Source of the DNA: Flavobacterium eburneipallidum
GTDB taxonomy: Bacteria > Bacteroidota > Bacteroidia > Flavobacteriales > Flavobacteriaceae
Length of the DNA stretch: 64,000 nt
NCBI RefSeq assembly: GCF_027111355.2
Contig: NZ_CP114291.2
Coordinates: 1,178,001 to 1,242,000 of the forward strand
Direction of reading: 5' to 3'
A program made the translations under genes and the position numbers. The notes under the pieces are model-generated. The model did not search any database and was not told the origin of the DNA. It saw nothing but the letters and a program-made list of their open reading frames with translations. Shown in pieces: positions 35,203-42,786 of the stretch; position 1 is the stretch's first letter; every line of letters begins with the position of its first letter.

Positions 35203-36531
35203 ATGGAAATTAGTATAGCATCTTCTAAAACAAAAAACACTACGTTAATTCCAATTATAATTATAGCTGGGCTATTTTTTATATTTGGATTTGTAACCTG
35301 GATTAATGGAGCTTTAATTCCGTTTATGAAAACCATAAACGAATTGACATCAGCGCAATCTCTTTTGGTTGCTTCGGCTTCTTATATTTCTTTTGTGGTG
35401 ATGGCATTGCCCGCTTCTTATATTTTATCAAAAATTGGATATAAAAAAGGAATGTCATTGGGTTTATTTATAATGGGCTTAGGCGCTTTGGTTTTTATAC
35501 CCGCTGCCGAGGCAAGAACCTATTGGATGTTTTTGACTGGAATATTTATTCAGGGTGCAGGGATGACTTTATTGCAAACAGCATCCAACCCTTATATTAC
35601 TATTCTTGGGCCTATTGATAGTGCTGCAAAACGCATTTCCATTATGGGAATTGCCAATAAAGTGGCAGGAGCTTTAGGTTCGCTTATTTTTGGAGCATTA
35701 CTTTTATCAGGTATTGATGAAATTAAAGAAAAACTAAATGTCGTGAGTGCTGCGGAAAAAGCAGAATTGTTAAACACCATGGCTGATAGTGTTGTAACAC
35801 CTTATGTGATAATGGCTTTGGTTTTATTTATTTTGGGAATACTAATTCGAAAAGCACCATTGCCAGATGTAGAAGCGGAACCAATTGAAGAACCAAAAGA
35901 CGGCAGCACCACTAAAACGAGTATTTTTCAATTCCCGCATTTGTGGCTTGGAGTATTAACTCTTTTTATGTACGTAGGTGTTGAGGTTATTGCTGGTGAT
36001 ACTATTATTGCTTACGGAATTTCATTAGGTATTCCAGTTGCTGATGCCAAATTTTTTACCACATTCACTTTGATGGCTATGGTTGCTACTTATGCTCTGG
36101 GTGCTTTCTTAATTCCTAAATACATTACGCAAACTTTGGCTTTAAAATTAAGTGCTATTTTAGGAATCGTATTGTCGTTTTGTATTGTTTTTAGCGATGG
36201 ATTTACTTCCGTATTATTTGTAGCAGCATTGGGTATGGCTAATGCTTTGGTTTGGCCTGCGGTATGGCCTTTAACTTTAAAAGGTTTGGGAAAATTTACT
36301 AAAACCGCTTCGGCCTTATTGATTATGGCTATTTCTGGTGGTGCCATCATTCCACCTTTATACGGAAATTTAGTCGATGCCAATAAAGCCGATTACATCG
36401 CTCAGGGAATGAATGAAGCCCTAGCTACTGCAACCGCTTCAACTAAAGGATATTGGATTTTATTGCCTTGTTATCTTGTGATTTTATATTATGCAATAGC
36501 AGGACATAAGTTGGGCTTAAGTAAAAAATAA
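35203..36531 (+). CDS. FucP-like major facilitator sugar transporter
   Basis: A 442-residue inner-membrane carrier with 12 predicted helices. It opens with 'F-F-I-F-G-F-V-T-W-I-N-G-A-L-I-P' and has G-A-G-M-T-L-L-Q-T-A-S-N-P-Y and G-I-A-N-K-V-A-G-A-L-G. These match the FucP/GluP group of proton symporters for fucose, glucose/galactose and GlcNAc. The L-fucose/L-rhamnose mutarotase three genes later makes fucose or a related sugar a good guess. There is no signal peptide. Confidence 0.88.
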   Translation: MEISIASSKTKNTTLIPIIIIAGLFFIFGFVTWINGALIPFMKTINELTSAQSLLVASASYISFVVMALPASYILSKIGYKKGMSLGLFIMGLGALVFIPAAEARTYWMFLTGIFIQGAGMTLLQTASNPYITILGPIDSAAKRISIMGIANKVAGALGSLIFGALLLSGIDEIKEKLNVVSAAEKAELLNTMADSVVTPYVIMALVLFILGILIRKAPLPDVEAEPIEEPKDGSTTKTSIFQFPHLWLGVLTLFMYVGVEVIAGDTIIAYGISLGIPVADAKFFTTFTLMAMVATYALGAFLIPKYITQTLALKLSAILGIVLSFCIVFSDGFTSVLFVAALGMANALVWPAVWPLTLKGLGKFTKTASALLIMAISGGAIIPPLYGNLVDANKADYIAQGMNEALATATASTKGYWILLPCYLVILYYAIAGHKLGLSKK

Positions 36532-36551
36532 ATTAACAGTTAAAAGTTACA

Positions 36552-37604
36552 ATGATTTTTAAATTCAAATATTCCATCTTTTTAATGCTTTTGGTTTGTG
36601 TTGCCTGTACTTCGGTAAAGCAGTTGCCAAAAGTGTATTCGATCAACAATACTTTTATAACAACGCAGCCTATTACAACTAACAGTCATGCTGTTACGTT
36701 GGTTGAAGTAAAACCAAATGAAATTATGGCTGCCTGGTTTGGAGGGAAATACGAAGGTGCCAAAGATGTTGGGATTTATTTTTCTAAATACAAAAATAAG
36801 AAATGGTCTGCTCCACAAAATTTGGTTCCGCCCTATATCCAAAAAGGAGATACTTTGCCTTGTTGGAATCCCGTTTTATTTAAAAGCAAAAGCGAAAAAT
36901 TATACTTGTTTTATAAAATTGGAAAAAATCCAAGGGAATGGTTTGGAGCAATGATAGTATCGGTTGATGATGGAGCAACATGGAGTGTTCCAAAATTGCT
37001 CCCAAAAGGTATTCTTGGCCCTATAAAAAACAAGCCAATAGAGCTAACTACCGGAGTAATTTTATGCGGAAGTAGTACCGAAAGCGTTGCAAATAATGAA
37101 TGGAGAGCTCATGTAGAAACCTATGGTGAGGCTACTGAAAAGTGGACAAAAATTGCCATCGAAAACAAGCAGCATTTTGATATTATCCAACCCACATTTT
37201 TAGTGCATTCGGATAAAAAAGTACAAATGCTATTTAGGAGCAAACACAATAAATTGATAACGAGTTGGTCAGAAGATTATGGAAATAGCTGGAAAAATAC
37301 CGATAGCATTGATGTTGTAAATTCTAATTCAGGTGTTGATGCGGTTACTTTATCTAAAAAATCGTTTTTATTGGTTAACAATCCATTAAAACAAGGAAAA
37401 GATTGGTTTAATGGACGCAACGTTTTGGATGTAGAGCATTCGAAAGATGGAATTCATTGGCAGAAATTATTCGATTTGGAATACCAGCCTGAAGGCGAGT
37501 TCAGCTATCCGGCAATTATCCAAACTTTAGATGGAGAAATTCATGTTTTATATACTTATAATCGAAAGTATATCAAGCATGTTCGCTTTAAAACAGCAAA
37601 ATAA
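36552..37604 (+). CDS. BNR-repeat (sialidase-fold) lipoprotein, activity unclear
   Basis: A 350-residue exported protein with a likely lipobox ending at Cys19 (V-C-V-A-C). It folds as a six-bladed sialidase-type propeller. Asp-boxes are visible as S-V-D-D-G-A-T-W (about 138-145) and S-E-D-Y-G-N-S-W (about 236-243), with a weaker S-K-D-G-I-H-W near the end. The F/Y-R-I-P motif and an obvious arginine triad of true sialidases are missing, and the N-terminal part reads M-A-A-W-F-G-G. The name exo-alpha-sialidase often given to such proteins would be unsafe. It lies 20 bases after the sugar carrier. Confidence 0.7.
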   Translation: MIFKFKYSIFLMLLVCVACTSVKQLPKVYSINNTFITTQPITTNSHAVTLVEVKPNEIMAAWFGGKYEGAKDVGIYFSKYKNKKWSAPQNLVPPYIQKGDTLPCWNPVLFKSKSEKLYLFYKIGKNPREWFGAMIVSVDDGATWSVPKLLPKGILGPIKNKPIELTTGVILCGSSTESVANNEWRAHVETYGEATEKWTKIAIENKQHFDIIQPTFLVHSDKKVQMLFRSKHNKLITSWSEDYGNSWKNTDSIDVVNSNSGVDAVTLSKKSFLLVNNPLKQGKDWFNGRNVLDVEHSKDGIHWQKLFDLEYQPEGEFSYPAIIQTLDGEIHVLYTYNRKYIKHVRFKTAK

Positions 37605-37632
37605 AAAAGCAATTGTAGTTATAAAAAAATAA

Positions 37633-37968
37633 ATGATGAAAAAATATTGTCTGGCATTAGATTTAAAAGACGAACCTAATTTAATTGAAGAATACAAAGC
37701 TTTTCACCAAAACGTATGGTCTGAAATTATTGAAAGTATAAAAGAATCAGGAATTAGAAATCTGGAGATTTATACTATTCAAGATAGATTGTTTATGATT
37801 ATCGAAGCAGAGGCTCATTTTTCTTTCGAAGAAAAAGCAAAATTAGATGCAACAAATCCAAAAGTTCAAGAGTGGGAAGAATTAATGTGGCGATTTCAAA
37901 AAGCACTTCCGGGAGCTCAGCCTGGCGAGAAATGGCTTTTGATGGATAAAATTTTTGAACTCAAGTAA
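37633..37968 (+). CDS. L-fucose/L-rhamnose mutarotase (RhaM/FucU-like, PF05336 type)
   Basis: A 111-residue cytoplasmic protein, the usual length of the L-rhamnose mutarotase family. It has the start K-K-Y-C-L-A-L-D-L-K-D-E, the E-Y-K-A-F-H-Q-N-V-W segment with the conserved His, N-L-E-I-Y and a C-terminal W-L-L-M-D-K-I-F-E. The enzyme interconverts sugar anomers so imported deoxysugar can enter catabolism. With two GH29 fucosidases and a FucP-like carrier nearby, L-fucose is the likely substrate rather than rhamnose. No fucose isomerase, kinase or dehydrogenase gene is in the window. Confidence 0.85.
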   Translation: MMKKYCLALDLKDEPNLIEEYKAFHQNVWSEIIESIKESGIRNLEIYTIQDRLFMIIEAEAHFSFEEKAKLDATNPKVQEWEELMWRFQKALPGAQPGEKWLLMDKIFELK

Positions 37969-37995
37969 TTTGAGTTTTTATTAAAAAGAGAAATA

Positions 37996-38976
37996 ATGGT
38001 GTTTTTAAAAAAATCAAAATTCAAGTTTTTTTTCATGATTTCGCTATGCTTTACCGTTAGTGTTGCAGCTCAAAATAGCCGTTTGGGAAAAACATTTTAC
38101 AAACACGATAAATATCTTTCATCAGATAAAATGCAAGGGCGATTTCCCGGGACGAAAGGTAATAATGAGGCAGCAGCTTACATTAGAAAGTATTTTCAGA
38201 AATATGGTCTGGAAAAATTTAATGGTAATTATTATCAGCCTTTTCAATTGTTTGTAAAAGAAGGAATCAATAAAATGAAATCGGATACTGTTACAACTCA
38301 AAATGTTGTGGGCTATATTGAAGGTTCAGATGAAAAACTAAAAAAGGAATTTATAGTAATAGGAGCGCATTATGATCATTGGGGATGGGGAGGAATTGCT
38401 TCTGGCAGCAAAAAAAAGGATACAATGGCAATCCACAATGGAGCCGATGATAATGCTTCTGGTGTAGCTGCTTTACTATGTATTTTAGAGAAAGTTTCCA
38501 AGTCTAAAGTAAAATCTAAAAGGAGTATTATTTTTGTTTCCTTTAGTGGGGAAGAAGAAGGTTTGTTGGGATCCAAATATTTTGTAAATCACTTACCAAT
38601 ACCAAAAGAATCAGTCAAAGTAATGCTCAATATGGACATGGTAGGCAGATTGAATGCCGAAAAACAAATTTATATGGGTGGTGCTGGAACTTTTCCTGAT
38701 GGTGTTGAATTGATGAAACAACTAGGTGAAAAAAGTGGACTGAATCCTGTTATTCATGCAGGCGAAGTAGGTGGTTCGGATCATGTATCGTTTTACAAAT
38801 CTTCCATTTCTGCTATAGGATTTCATACAGGCGGACATCTACAATACCATACTCCGGAAGATGATATTGAATTGATTAATTTTAGAGGCGGAGCTTTGGT
38901 TTCTCAATATATTTATAATGCTCTAATTTCAATTGCAAATTATGCGCAACCATTGGTTTTTATCAATCGGGATTAA
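37996..38976 (+). CDS. M28 family zinc aminopeptidase
   Basis: A 326-residue exported peptidase with signal peptide to about V-A-A-Q (residue 26). The metal ligands of the M28 fold are visible in order: H in G-A-H-Y-D-H-W, D in H-N-G-A-D-D-N-A-S-G, E in S-G-E-E-E-G-L-L-G-S, D in L-N-M-D-M-V-G-R and H in Q-Y-H-T-P-E-D-D. Members remove N-terminal residues from peptides. As last gene of the glycan locus it may trim glycopeptides so that glycosylasparaginase can act; that link is inferred. The 329-base gap after it contains a terminator, a tRNA gene and its promoter. Confidence 0.9.
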   Translation: MVFLKKSKFKFFFMISLCFTVSVAAQNSRLGKTFYKHDKYLSSDKMQGRFPGTKGNNEAAAYIRKYFQKYGLEKFNGNYYQPFQLFVKEGINKMKSDTVTTQNVVGYIEGSDEKLKKEFIVIGAHYDHWGWGGIASGSKKKDTMAIHNGADDNASGVAALLCILEKVSKSKVKSKRSIIFVSFSGEEEGLLGSKYFVNHLPIPKESVKVMLNMDMVGRLNAEKQIYMGGAGTFPDGVELMKQLGEKSGLNPVIHAGEVGGSDHVSFYKSSISAIGFHTGGHLQYHTPEDDIELINFRGGALVSQYIYNALISIANYAQPLVFINRD

Positions 38977-39037
38977 AAGTTCATGAAAAGCGAAGTTTCC
39001 TTTTTTGTCAAGATTTTCGAAACAAAAAACCAATAAA

Positions 39038-39068
39038 AAACCCTTAAACAATTGATGTTTAAGGGTTT
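39038..39068. terminator. Bidirectional terminator between the M28 gene and tRNA-Met
   Basis: The perfect 13-bp stem AAACCCTTAAACA (39038-39050) pairs with TGTTTAAGGGTTT (39056-39068). It has A/T runs on both sides and lies between convergent units. Confidence 0.88.
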
Positions 39069-39075
39069 GTTTTTG

Positions 39076-39149
39076 TAGCGAAGACGGGAGTTGAACCCGT
39101 GACCTCAGGGTTATGAATCCTGCGCTCTAACCGACTGAGCTACCTCGCC
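39076..39149 (-). tRNA. tRNA with CAT anticodon (elongator Met; Ile2 not excluded)
   Basis: A full cloverleaf is readable on the minus strand: acceptor GGCGAGG/CTTCGCT, D-arm GCTC...GAGC, anticodon loop TTCATAA, T-arm ACGGG-TTCAACT-CCCGT and discriminator A. CCA is not encoded. The anticodon stem has an A31-C39 mismatch (CAGGA/CCCTG), which is odd. It lacks the three G-C pairs and unpaired 1-72 of an initiator. A CAT anticodon can also belong to the lysidine-modified Ile tRNA, which sequence alone does not exclude. Confidence 0.93.
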
Positions 39150-39185
39150 AAGACTGCATTTAGGATGTGTTCCTCATTGCGAGTG

Positions 39186-39215
39186 CAAATATAAAAATTA
39201 TATTAGAGCTTACAA
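39186..39215 (-). promoter_or_regulatory. Promoter of the tRNA-Met gene
   Basis: On the minus strand, TTG (39215-39213), a 19-base spacer and TATATTTG (39193-39186) match the Bacteroidota promoter consensus exactly. It lies about 36 bases before the tRNA. Confidence 0.78.
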
Positions 39216-39305
39216 GCATATTAGTAAGAAAAAAAAATATTTTTCAAAAGGCTTTTTTATTGGCTTTATATTCTATACTTTTCCAAAAAAAATAATTTTT
39301 TAGAC

Positions 39306-39698
39306 ATGGAAGTTAAAACACGTTACGAAATAGAGTTTCCAATTAACTCATCACCACAATTGTTGTATCAATATATTTCAACTCCTTCGGGATTGTCAGA
39401 ATGGTTTGCTGATAATGTAAACTCTAGAGGAGAATTTTTTACTTTCATTTGGAATGATTCCGAAGAAAAAGCCAGATTGGCTTCTAAAAAATCAGGTGAA
39501 AAAGTTAAATTCAAATGGGTTGATGCCAATAATAAAGATAGCGAGTACTTTTTTGAATTACATATTTTAGTGGACGAAATTACAAAAGATGTTTCCTTGA
39601 TGGTAATAGACTTTGCGGTCGATGACGAGTTAAGCGAAGCCAAATTGCTGTGGGAAAATCAGATTTCTGATTTGAAACATGTTATTGGATCAGTTTAG
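39306..39698 (+). CDS. START/SRPBCC-like domain protein
   Basis: A 130-residue protein with the helix-grip pattern of the AHSA1/START-like group: an N-terminal strand K-T-R-Y-E-I-E-F-P-I, the helix S-P-Q-L-L-Y-Q-Y-I-S-T-P-S-G-L-S-E-W-F, then F-T-F-I-W and a C-terminal helix with W-E-N-Q-I-S-D-L-K-H. There is no signal peptide. Such proteins bind hydrophobic ligands or assist chaperones. Single-copy homologues occur across flavobacteria with no known role. It precedes the aminotransferase gene, with a terminator in between. Confidence 0.8.
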   Translation: MEVKTRYEIEFPINSSPQLLYQYISTPSGLSEWFADNVNSRGEFFTFIWNDSEEKARLASKKSGEKVKFKWVDANNKDSEYFFELHILVDEITKDVSLMVIDFAVDDELSEAKLLWENQISDLKHVIGSV

Positions 39699-39726
39699 TA
39701 AAATTCTATTTTATAGTTTATATTTG

Positions 39727-39751
39727 CCCTGAATTTAATTCAGGGTTTTTT
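39727..39751 (+). terminator. Terminator after the START-like gene, overlapping a -7-like box
   Basis: CCCTGAATT (39727-39735) and AATTCAGGG (39737-39745) with six T form a terminator stem. An exact TATATTTG sits at 39719-39726, touching the stem. A promoter there would start transcription at about the hairpin, just before the next gene at 39752, but no -33 TTG is well placed. Confidence 0.75.
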
Positions 39752-40591
39752 ATGATTAATTTTAATGGTTCTCTACTTCCTCAAGACGCAAATATATTGA
39801 CACAAAATCGTGCTTTTCTATATGGTGATGCCGTTTTTGAAACTGTCAAAATAGTAAATTCTAAAATTCTTTTTTTAGAAGATCATTATTTCAGACTCAT
39901 GTCGTCTATGCGTGTGATTCGAATGGAAATCCCTATGAATTTTACCATGGAATATCTGGAAGAGCAAATTCTTATATTAGCGAAGGCTAAAAACACAGAT
40001 ATTTCGGCACGTGCTCGAATTACTGTTTATCGAAATGATGGAGGATATTATTTGCCACAAACTAACGATGTGTCTTTTTTGATACATGTAGAAACTTTGG
40101 ATAACACCTTGTATTCCATTCCTTCATCAGAGTATGTGGTAGATTTATATACTGATTTTTATGTAACCAGACAGTTGCTTTCTTCTATTAAAACAACCAA
40201 TAAATTAATCAATATCACAGGAAGTATTTTTGCTAAAGAAAATGGTTTAGATAATTGTTTGTTGCTTAACGATACTAAAAATGTGATCGAAGCTTTACAG
40301 GGTAATCTATTTATGTTGAAAGGAAATACACTTATAACACCTCCAGTTGCCGAAGGTTGTTTGAACGGAGTAATGAGAAAGCAAATTTTAACTTTGGCTC
40401 GAAAAATAGAAAATTTAGAAGTTCTGGAAGAAGCAATTTCACCTTTTGATCTTCAAAAATCGGATGAATTGTTTATTACCAACGTGATTAAAGGAATTCA
40501 GCCTATTACAAAATACCGTAAAAAAGAGTTTTCAACGAATATATCTAATGTTTTAGTGCAAAAACTAAATGAGTTTATCAGCAGCAATTAA
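39752..40591 (+). CDS. Class IV aminotransferase (4-amino-4-deoxychorismate lyase / branched-chain type)
   Basis: A 279-residue PLP enzyme of fold type IV. It has F-L-Y-G-D-A-V-F-E-T-V-K near residue 23 and R-A-R-I-T-V-Y-R. The likely Schiff-base lysine is in S-S-I-K-T-T-N-K-L. E-A-L-Q-G-N-L-F (for the usual E-x-x-x-x-N) and the phosphate-binding G-C-L-N-G-V-M-R also appear. Length fits PabC or D-amino-acid/branched-chain aminotransferases, but family members cannot be separated by eye. It runs into the YqgE gene on the other strand, with the two stop codons overlapping. Confidence 0.85.
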   Translation: MINFNGSLLPQDANILTQNRAFLYGDAVFETVKIVNSKILFLEDHYFRLMSSMRVIRMEIPMNFTMEYLEEQILILAKAKNTDISARARITVYRNDGGYYLPQTNDVSFLIHVETLDNTLYSIPSSEYVVDLYTDFYVTRQLLSSIKTTNKLINITGSIFAKENGLDNCLLLNDTKNVIEALQGNLFMLKGNTLITPPVAEGCLNGVMRKQILTLARKIENLEVLEEAISPFDLQKSDELFITNVIKGIQPITKYRKKEFSTNISNVLVQKLNEFISSN

Positions 40592-41148
40592 TTAGAGGAA
40601 GGATTTTCGGGTGTGTTAGACCATATTAGATAATCGCCTCCCAATTCCATAATTTGTTCTTTCCAAAAATGAGAATGCGATTTTCCGATTATTTTATTTT
40701 CATAAGTATTCTTGGTTATAATCCACGAATTATCCTCGGTTTCCATTTGCAATTGGTTTTCGTCCCAACCAGTATAACCTAAAAAGAAACGAATATTATT
40801 TTTGGTTATTTTTCCGTTGTTGATGAGTGTCTTGGTAATTTCATATTCGCCTCCCCAATAAATACCGTCCGAAATTTCTACACTATTGGGAATTAAATCT
40901 GGAATATTGTGAATGAAGTAAAGATTATCCTGTTCTACTGGCCCACCGTTATATATTTTGAAACTAGCTTTTATTTCGGGAACCAAATCTTGGATGGTAT
41001 ATTTTAAAGGCTTGTTGATGATGAAGCCCACAGAGCCACTTTCGTTGTGATCTGCTAGTAAAATCACCGATCTGTTAAATGATAAATCTCCAATTAGTAA
41101 AGGCTCTGCAATGAGTAGATTTCCTTTCTTTATTTTTTCTGAAATCAT
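40588..41148 (-). CDS. YqgE/AlgH family protein
   Basis: A 186-residue cytoplasmic protein. Family pattern: G-N-L-L-I-A-E-P-L-L near the start, F-N-R-S-V-I-L-L-A-D-H, G-S-V-G-F-I-I-N-K-P, Y-N-G-G-P-V-E and F-L-G-Y-T-G-W. The role of YqgE/AlgH is still unclear; early links to alginate control in Pseudomonas may not apply. Its stop codon (40588-40590) shares bases with the stop of the convergent aminotransferase, leaving no room for a terminator. The 235 bases upstream hold only the HU terminator and AT-rich sequence. Confidence 0.9.
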   Translation of the reverse strand: MISEKIKKGNLLIAEPLLIGDLSFNRSVILLADHNESGSVGFIINKPLKYTIQDLVPEIKASFKIYNGGPVEQDNLYFIHNIPDLIPNSVEISDGIYWGGEYEITKTLINNGKITKNNIRFFLGYTGWDENQLQMETEDNSWIITKNTYENKIIGKSHSHFWKEQIMELGGDYLIWSNTPENPSSN

Positions 41149-41330
41149 TCGATTTTATTTTGAATTAAATTTAACAAAAAAAAAGTTTCGATGCCAAAAA
41201 AAATCGACAAAATGTAAAAAAAAACTCCTTAAGGAAAAAAATACTTGCTGATGATGGAATTAATATTGTTTTGTTCCGTTGTAGAAGCAATTTTTTGAGA
41301 ATTAAATCTATCGTGAAAAAAAAATAATTC

Positions 41331-41358
41331 AAAAAAAAACCTCCCGAAAGGAAGGTTT
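41331..41358 (-). terminator. Terminator of the HU gene
   Basis: Read on the minus strand, AAACCTTCC (41358-41350) pairs with GGGAGGTTT (41345-41337), one G-T pair included, followed by a long T run. It lies 26 bases after the HU stop. Confidence 0.82.
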
Positions 41359-41383
41359 GATATTTATTTAAAAGAGGCTTAAA

Positions 41384-41656
41384 TTAGTTTACAGCTCCTT
41401 CTAATTCAGCTCCTGCTTTGAATTTTACTACGTTTTTAGCAGCGATTTGAATAGTTTTTCCTGTTTGAGGATTTCTACCGTCTCTTGCAGCTCTAGCAGA
41501 TACAGACCAAGATCCGAAACCTACTAAAGATACTCTTCCACCTTTTTTCAAAGTGCTACCTACGTTTCCTAAAAATGATTCTAAAGCTAATTTTGCAGCA
41601 GCTTTTGTAATTCCTGCGTCTGCAGCGATAGCGTCGATTAATTCTGATTTGTTCAT
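41384..41656 (-). CDS. HU-family DNA-binding protein
   Basis: A 90-residue histone-like protein, full length for the family. It shows the N-terminal helices (M-N-K-S-E-L-I-D-A-I-A), the G-G-R-V-S-L-V-G-F-G-S-W turn, the R-D-G-R-N-P-Q-T-G-K-T-I arm that wraps DNA, and the C-terminal K-F-K-A-G. It compacts the chromosome as a dimer. It is a single-gene unit with its own consensus promoter and terminator. Confidence 0.96.
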   Translation of the reverse strand: MNKSELIDAIAADAGITKAAAKLALESFLGNVGSTLKKGGRVSLVGFGSWSVSARAARDGRNPQTGKTIQIAAKNVVKFKAGAELEGAVN

Positions 41657-41703
41657 AATGTTATGTTATTAAATGTTGGTTAAAAAATCGTTGTTAATAA
41701 TAA

Positions 41704-41733
41704 CAAATTTAGTAGGATTTACATCCCTTACAA
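41704..41733 (-). promoter_or_regulatory. Promoter of the HU gene
   Basis: On the minus strand, TTG (41733-41731), a 19-base spacer and TAAATTTG (41711-41704) match the consensus fully. The predicted leader is about 40 bases. Confidence 0.75.
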
Positions 41734-41838
41734 GTCTTTTGTTTAATTTTAGCACAATTTGTTAATAACTTATCTTTTTTGTTTATAAACCTAGGTAAAA
41801 TCTTTAAAAATAATCAAAAAATACCCGCTTTATAGGGG

Positions 41839-42786
41839 TTAATAAGCTTTTGCATCGGCTGAAAATGCGACTCCATTAAGCAATTCCGAGGTCTTCATCT
41901 TCTTTTTTCCAGGGAATTGTATGCTCAATACCTCAATAAATCCATCTTGTACAGCAATTTTCATTTCTTTTTTGGTACAAATCAATTGTCCAATATCATA
42001 ATTATGCCCTTCTAAAGTCAATTTTGTTTCGTGTATTTTTACATTCCACTCTTCGTCTTTATCACTAATAAAACACCAAGCGCATGGATATGGACTCAAC
42101 CCACGAATCAAATTATAGATTTCAACGGCTGGTTTTGTCCAGTCAATTTTGCAGTTTTCTTTGTTTAATTTGTAGGCTGTTTTTATTTCAGGGTTTTCTG
42201 TTTGGATAATTGTAGTAAAATTTCCTTTTTCAATCAATGCCAAAGTTTCTATAACAGTTTCGCTTCCTAAACTCATTAATCGATCATGTAATTGTCCTGC
42301 ATTTTCCTCTGGAGTAATTTCAGTTTCCGAACTTAAAATCATCGCACCTGTATCTATTTTATCATCGATAAAAAAAGTAGTAACTCCTGTTTTTGTATCG
42401 CCATTAATAATAGCCCAGTTTATGGGAGCCGCTCCACGATAATTAGGTAATAAAGATGCGTGTAGGTTGAATGTTCCTAATTTGGGCATTCGCCAAACTA
42501 CTTCTGGTAACATTCTGAAAGCAACAACAATTTGAAGATTGGCATTTAACGCTTTCAATTCTTCTAAAAAACTTTCGTCTTTTAAGTTTGTTGGCTGTAA
42601 TAAATTAAGATTATTAGCCAGTGCATATTCTTTTACTGCTGAATATTTTATTTTTTGACCACGACCTGCGGGTTTATCTGCTGCCGTGATAACGCCTACT
42701 ACATTATAATTGCTTTTGATTATGGTGTCTAGAATGCCAACGGCAAATTCAGGAGTCCCCATAAATACGATTCGTAATTGCTCCAT
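41839..42786 (-). CDS. fmt: Methionyl-tRNA formyltransferase
   Basis: A 315-residue enzyme that formylates Met on initiator tRNA using 10-formyl-tetrahydrofolate. The start I-V-F-M-G-T-P-E-F-A-V and the catalytic loop F-N-L-H-A-S-L-L-P-N-Y-R-G-A-A-P-I-N-W match the family, as does G-V-T-T-F-F-I-D-D-K-I-D-T-G. The C-terminal domain with L-S-P-Y-P-C-A-W is present. Its ATG overlaps the recQ stop by one base (TAATG), so translation is probably coupled. It is the last gene of a three-gene minus-strand unit. Confidence 0.95.
   Translation of the reverse strand: MEQLRIVFMGTPEFAVGILDTIIKSNYNVVGVITAADKPAGRGQKIKYSAVKEYALANNLNLLQPTNLKDESFLEELKALNANLQIVVAFRMLPEVVWRMPKLGTFNLHASLLPNYRGAAPINWAIINGDTKTGVTTFFIDDKIDTGAMILSSETEITPEENAGQLHDRLMSLGSETVIETLALIEKGNFTTIIQTENPEIKTAYKLNKENCKIDWTKPAVEIYNLIRGLSPYPCAWCFISDKDEEWNVKIHETKLTLEGHNYDIGQLICTKKEMKIAVQDGFIEVLSIQFPGKKKMKTSELLNGVAFSADAKAY

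Noticed and set aside
36552..37604. Naming the BNR protein an exo-alpha-sialidase
   Set aside because: The F/Y-R-I-P motif and arginine triad are not visible, so the specific activity is unsupported.
40588..40591. Frameshift joining the aminotransferase and YqgE genes
   Set aside because: They are complete genes on opposite strands that merely share stop-codon bases.
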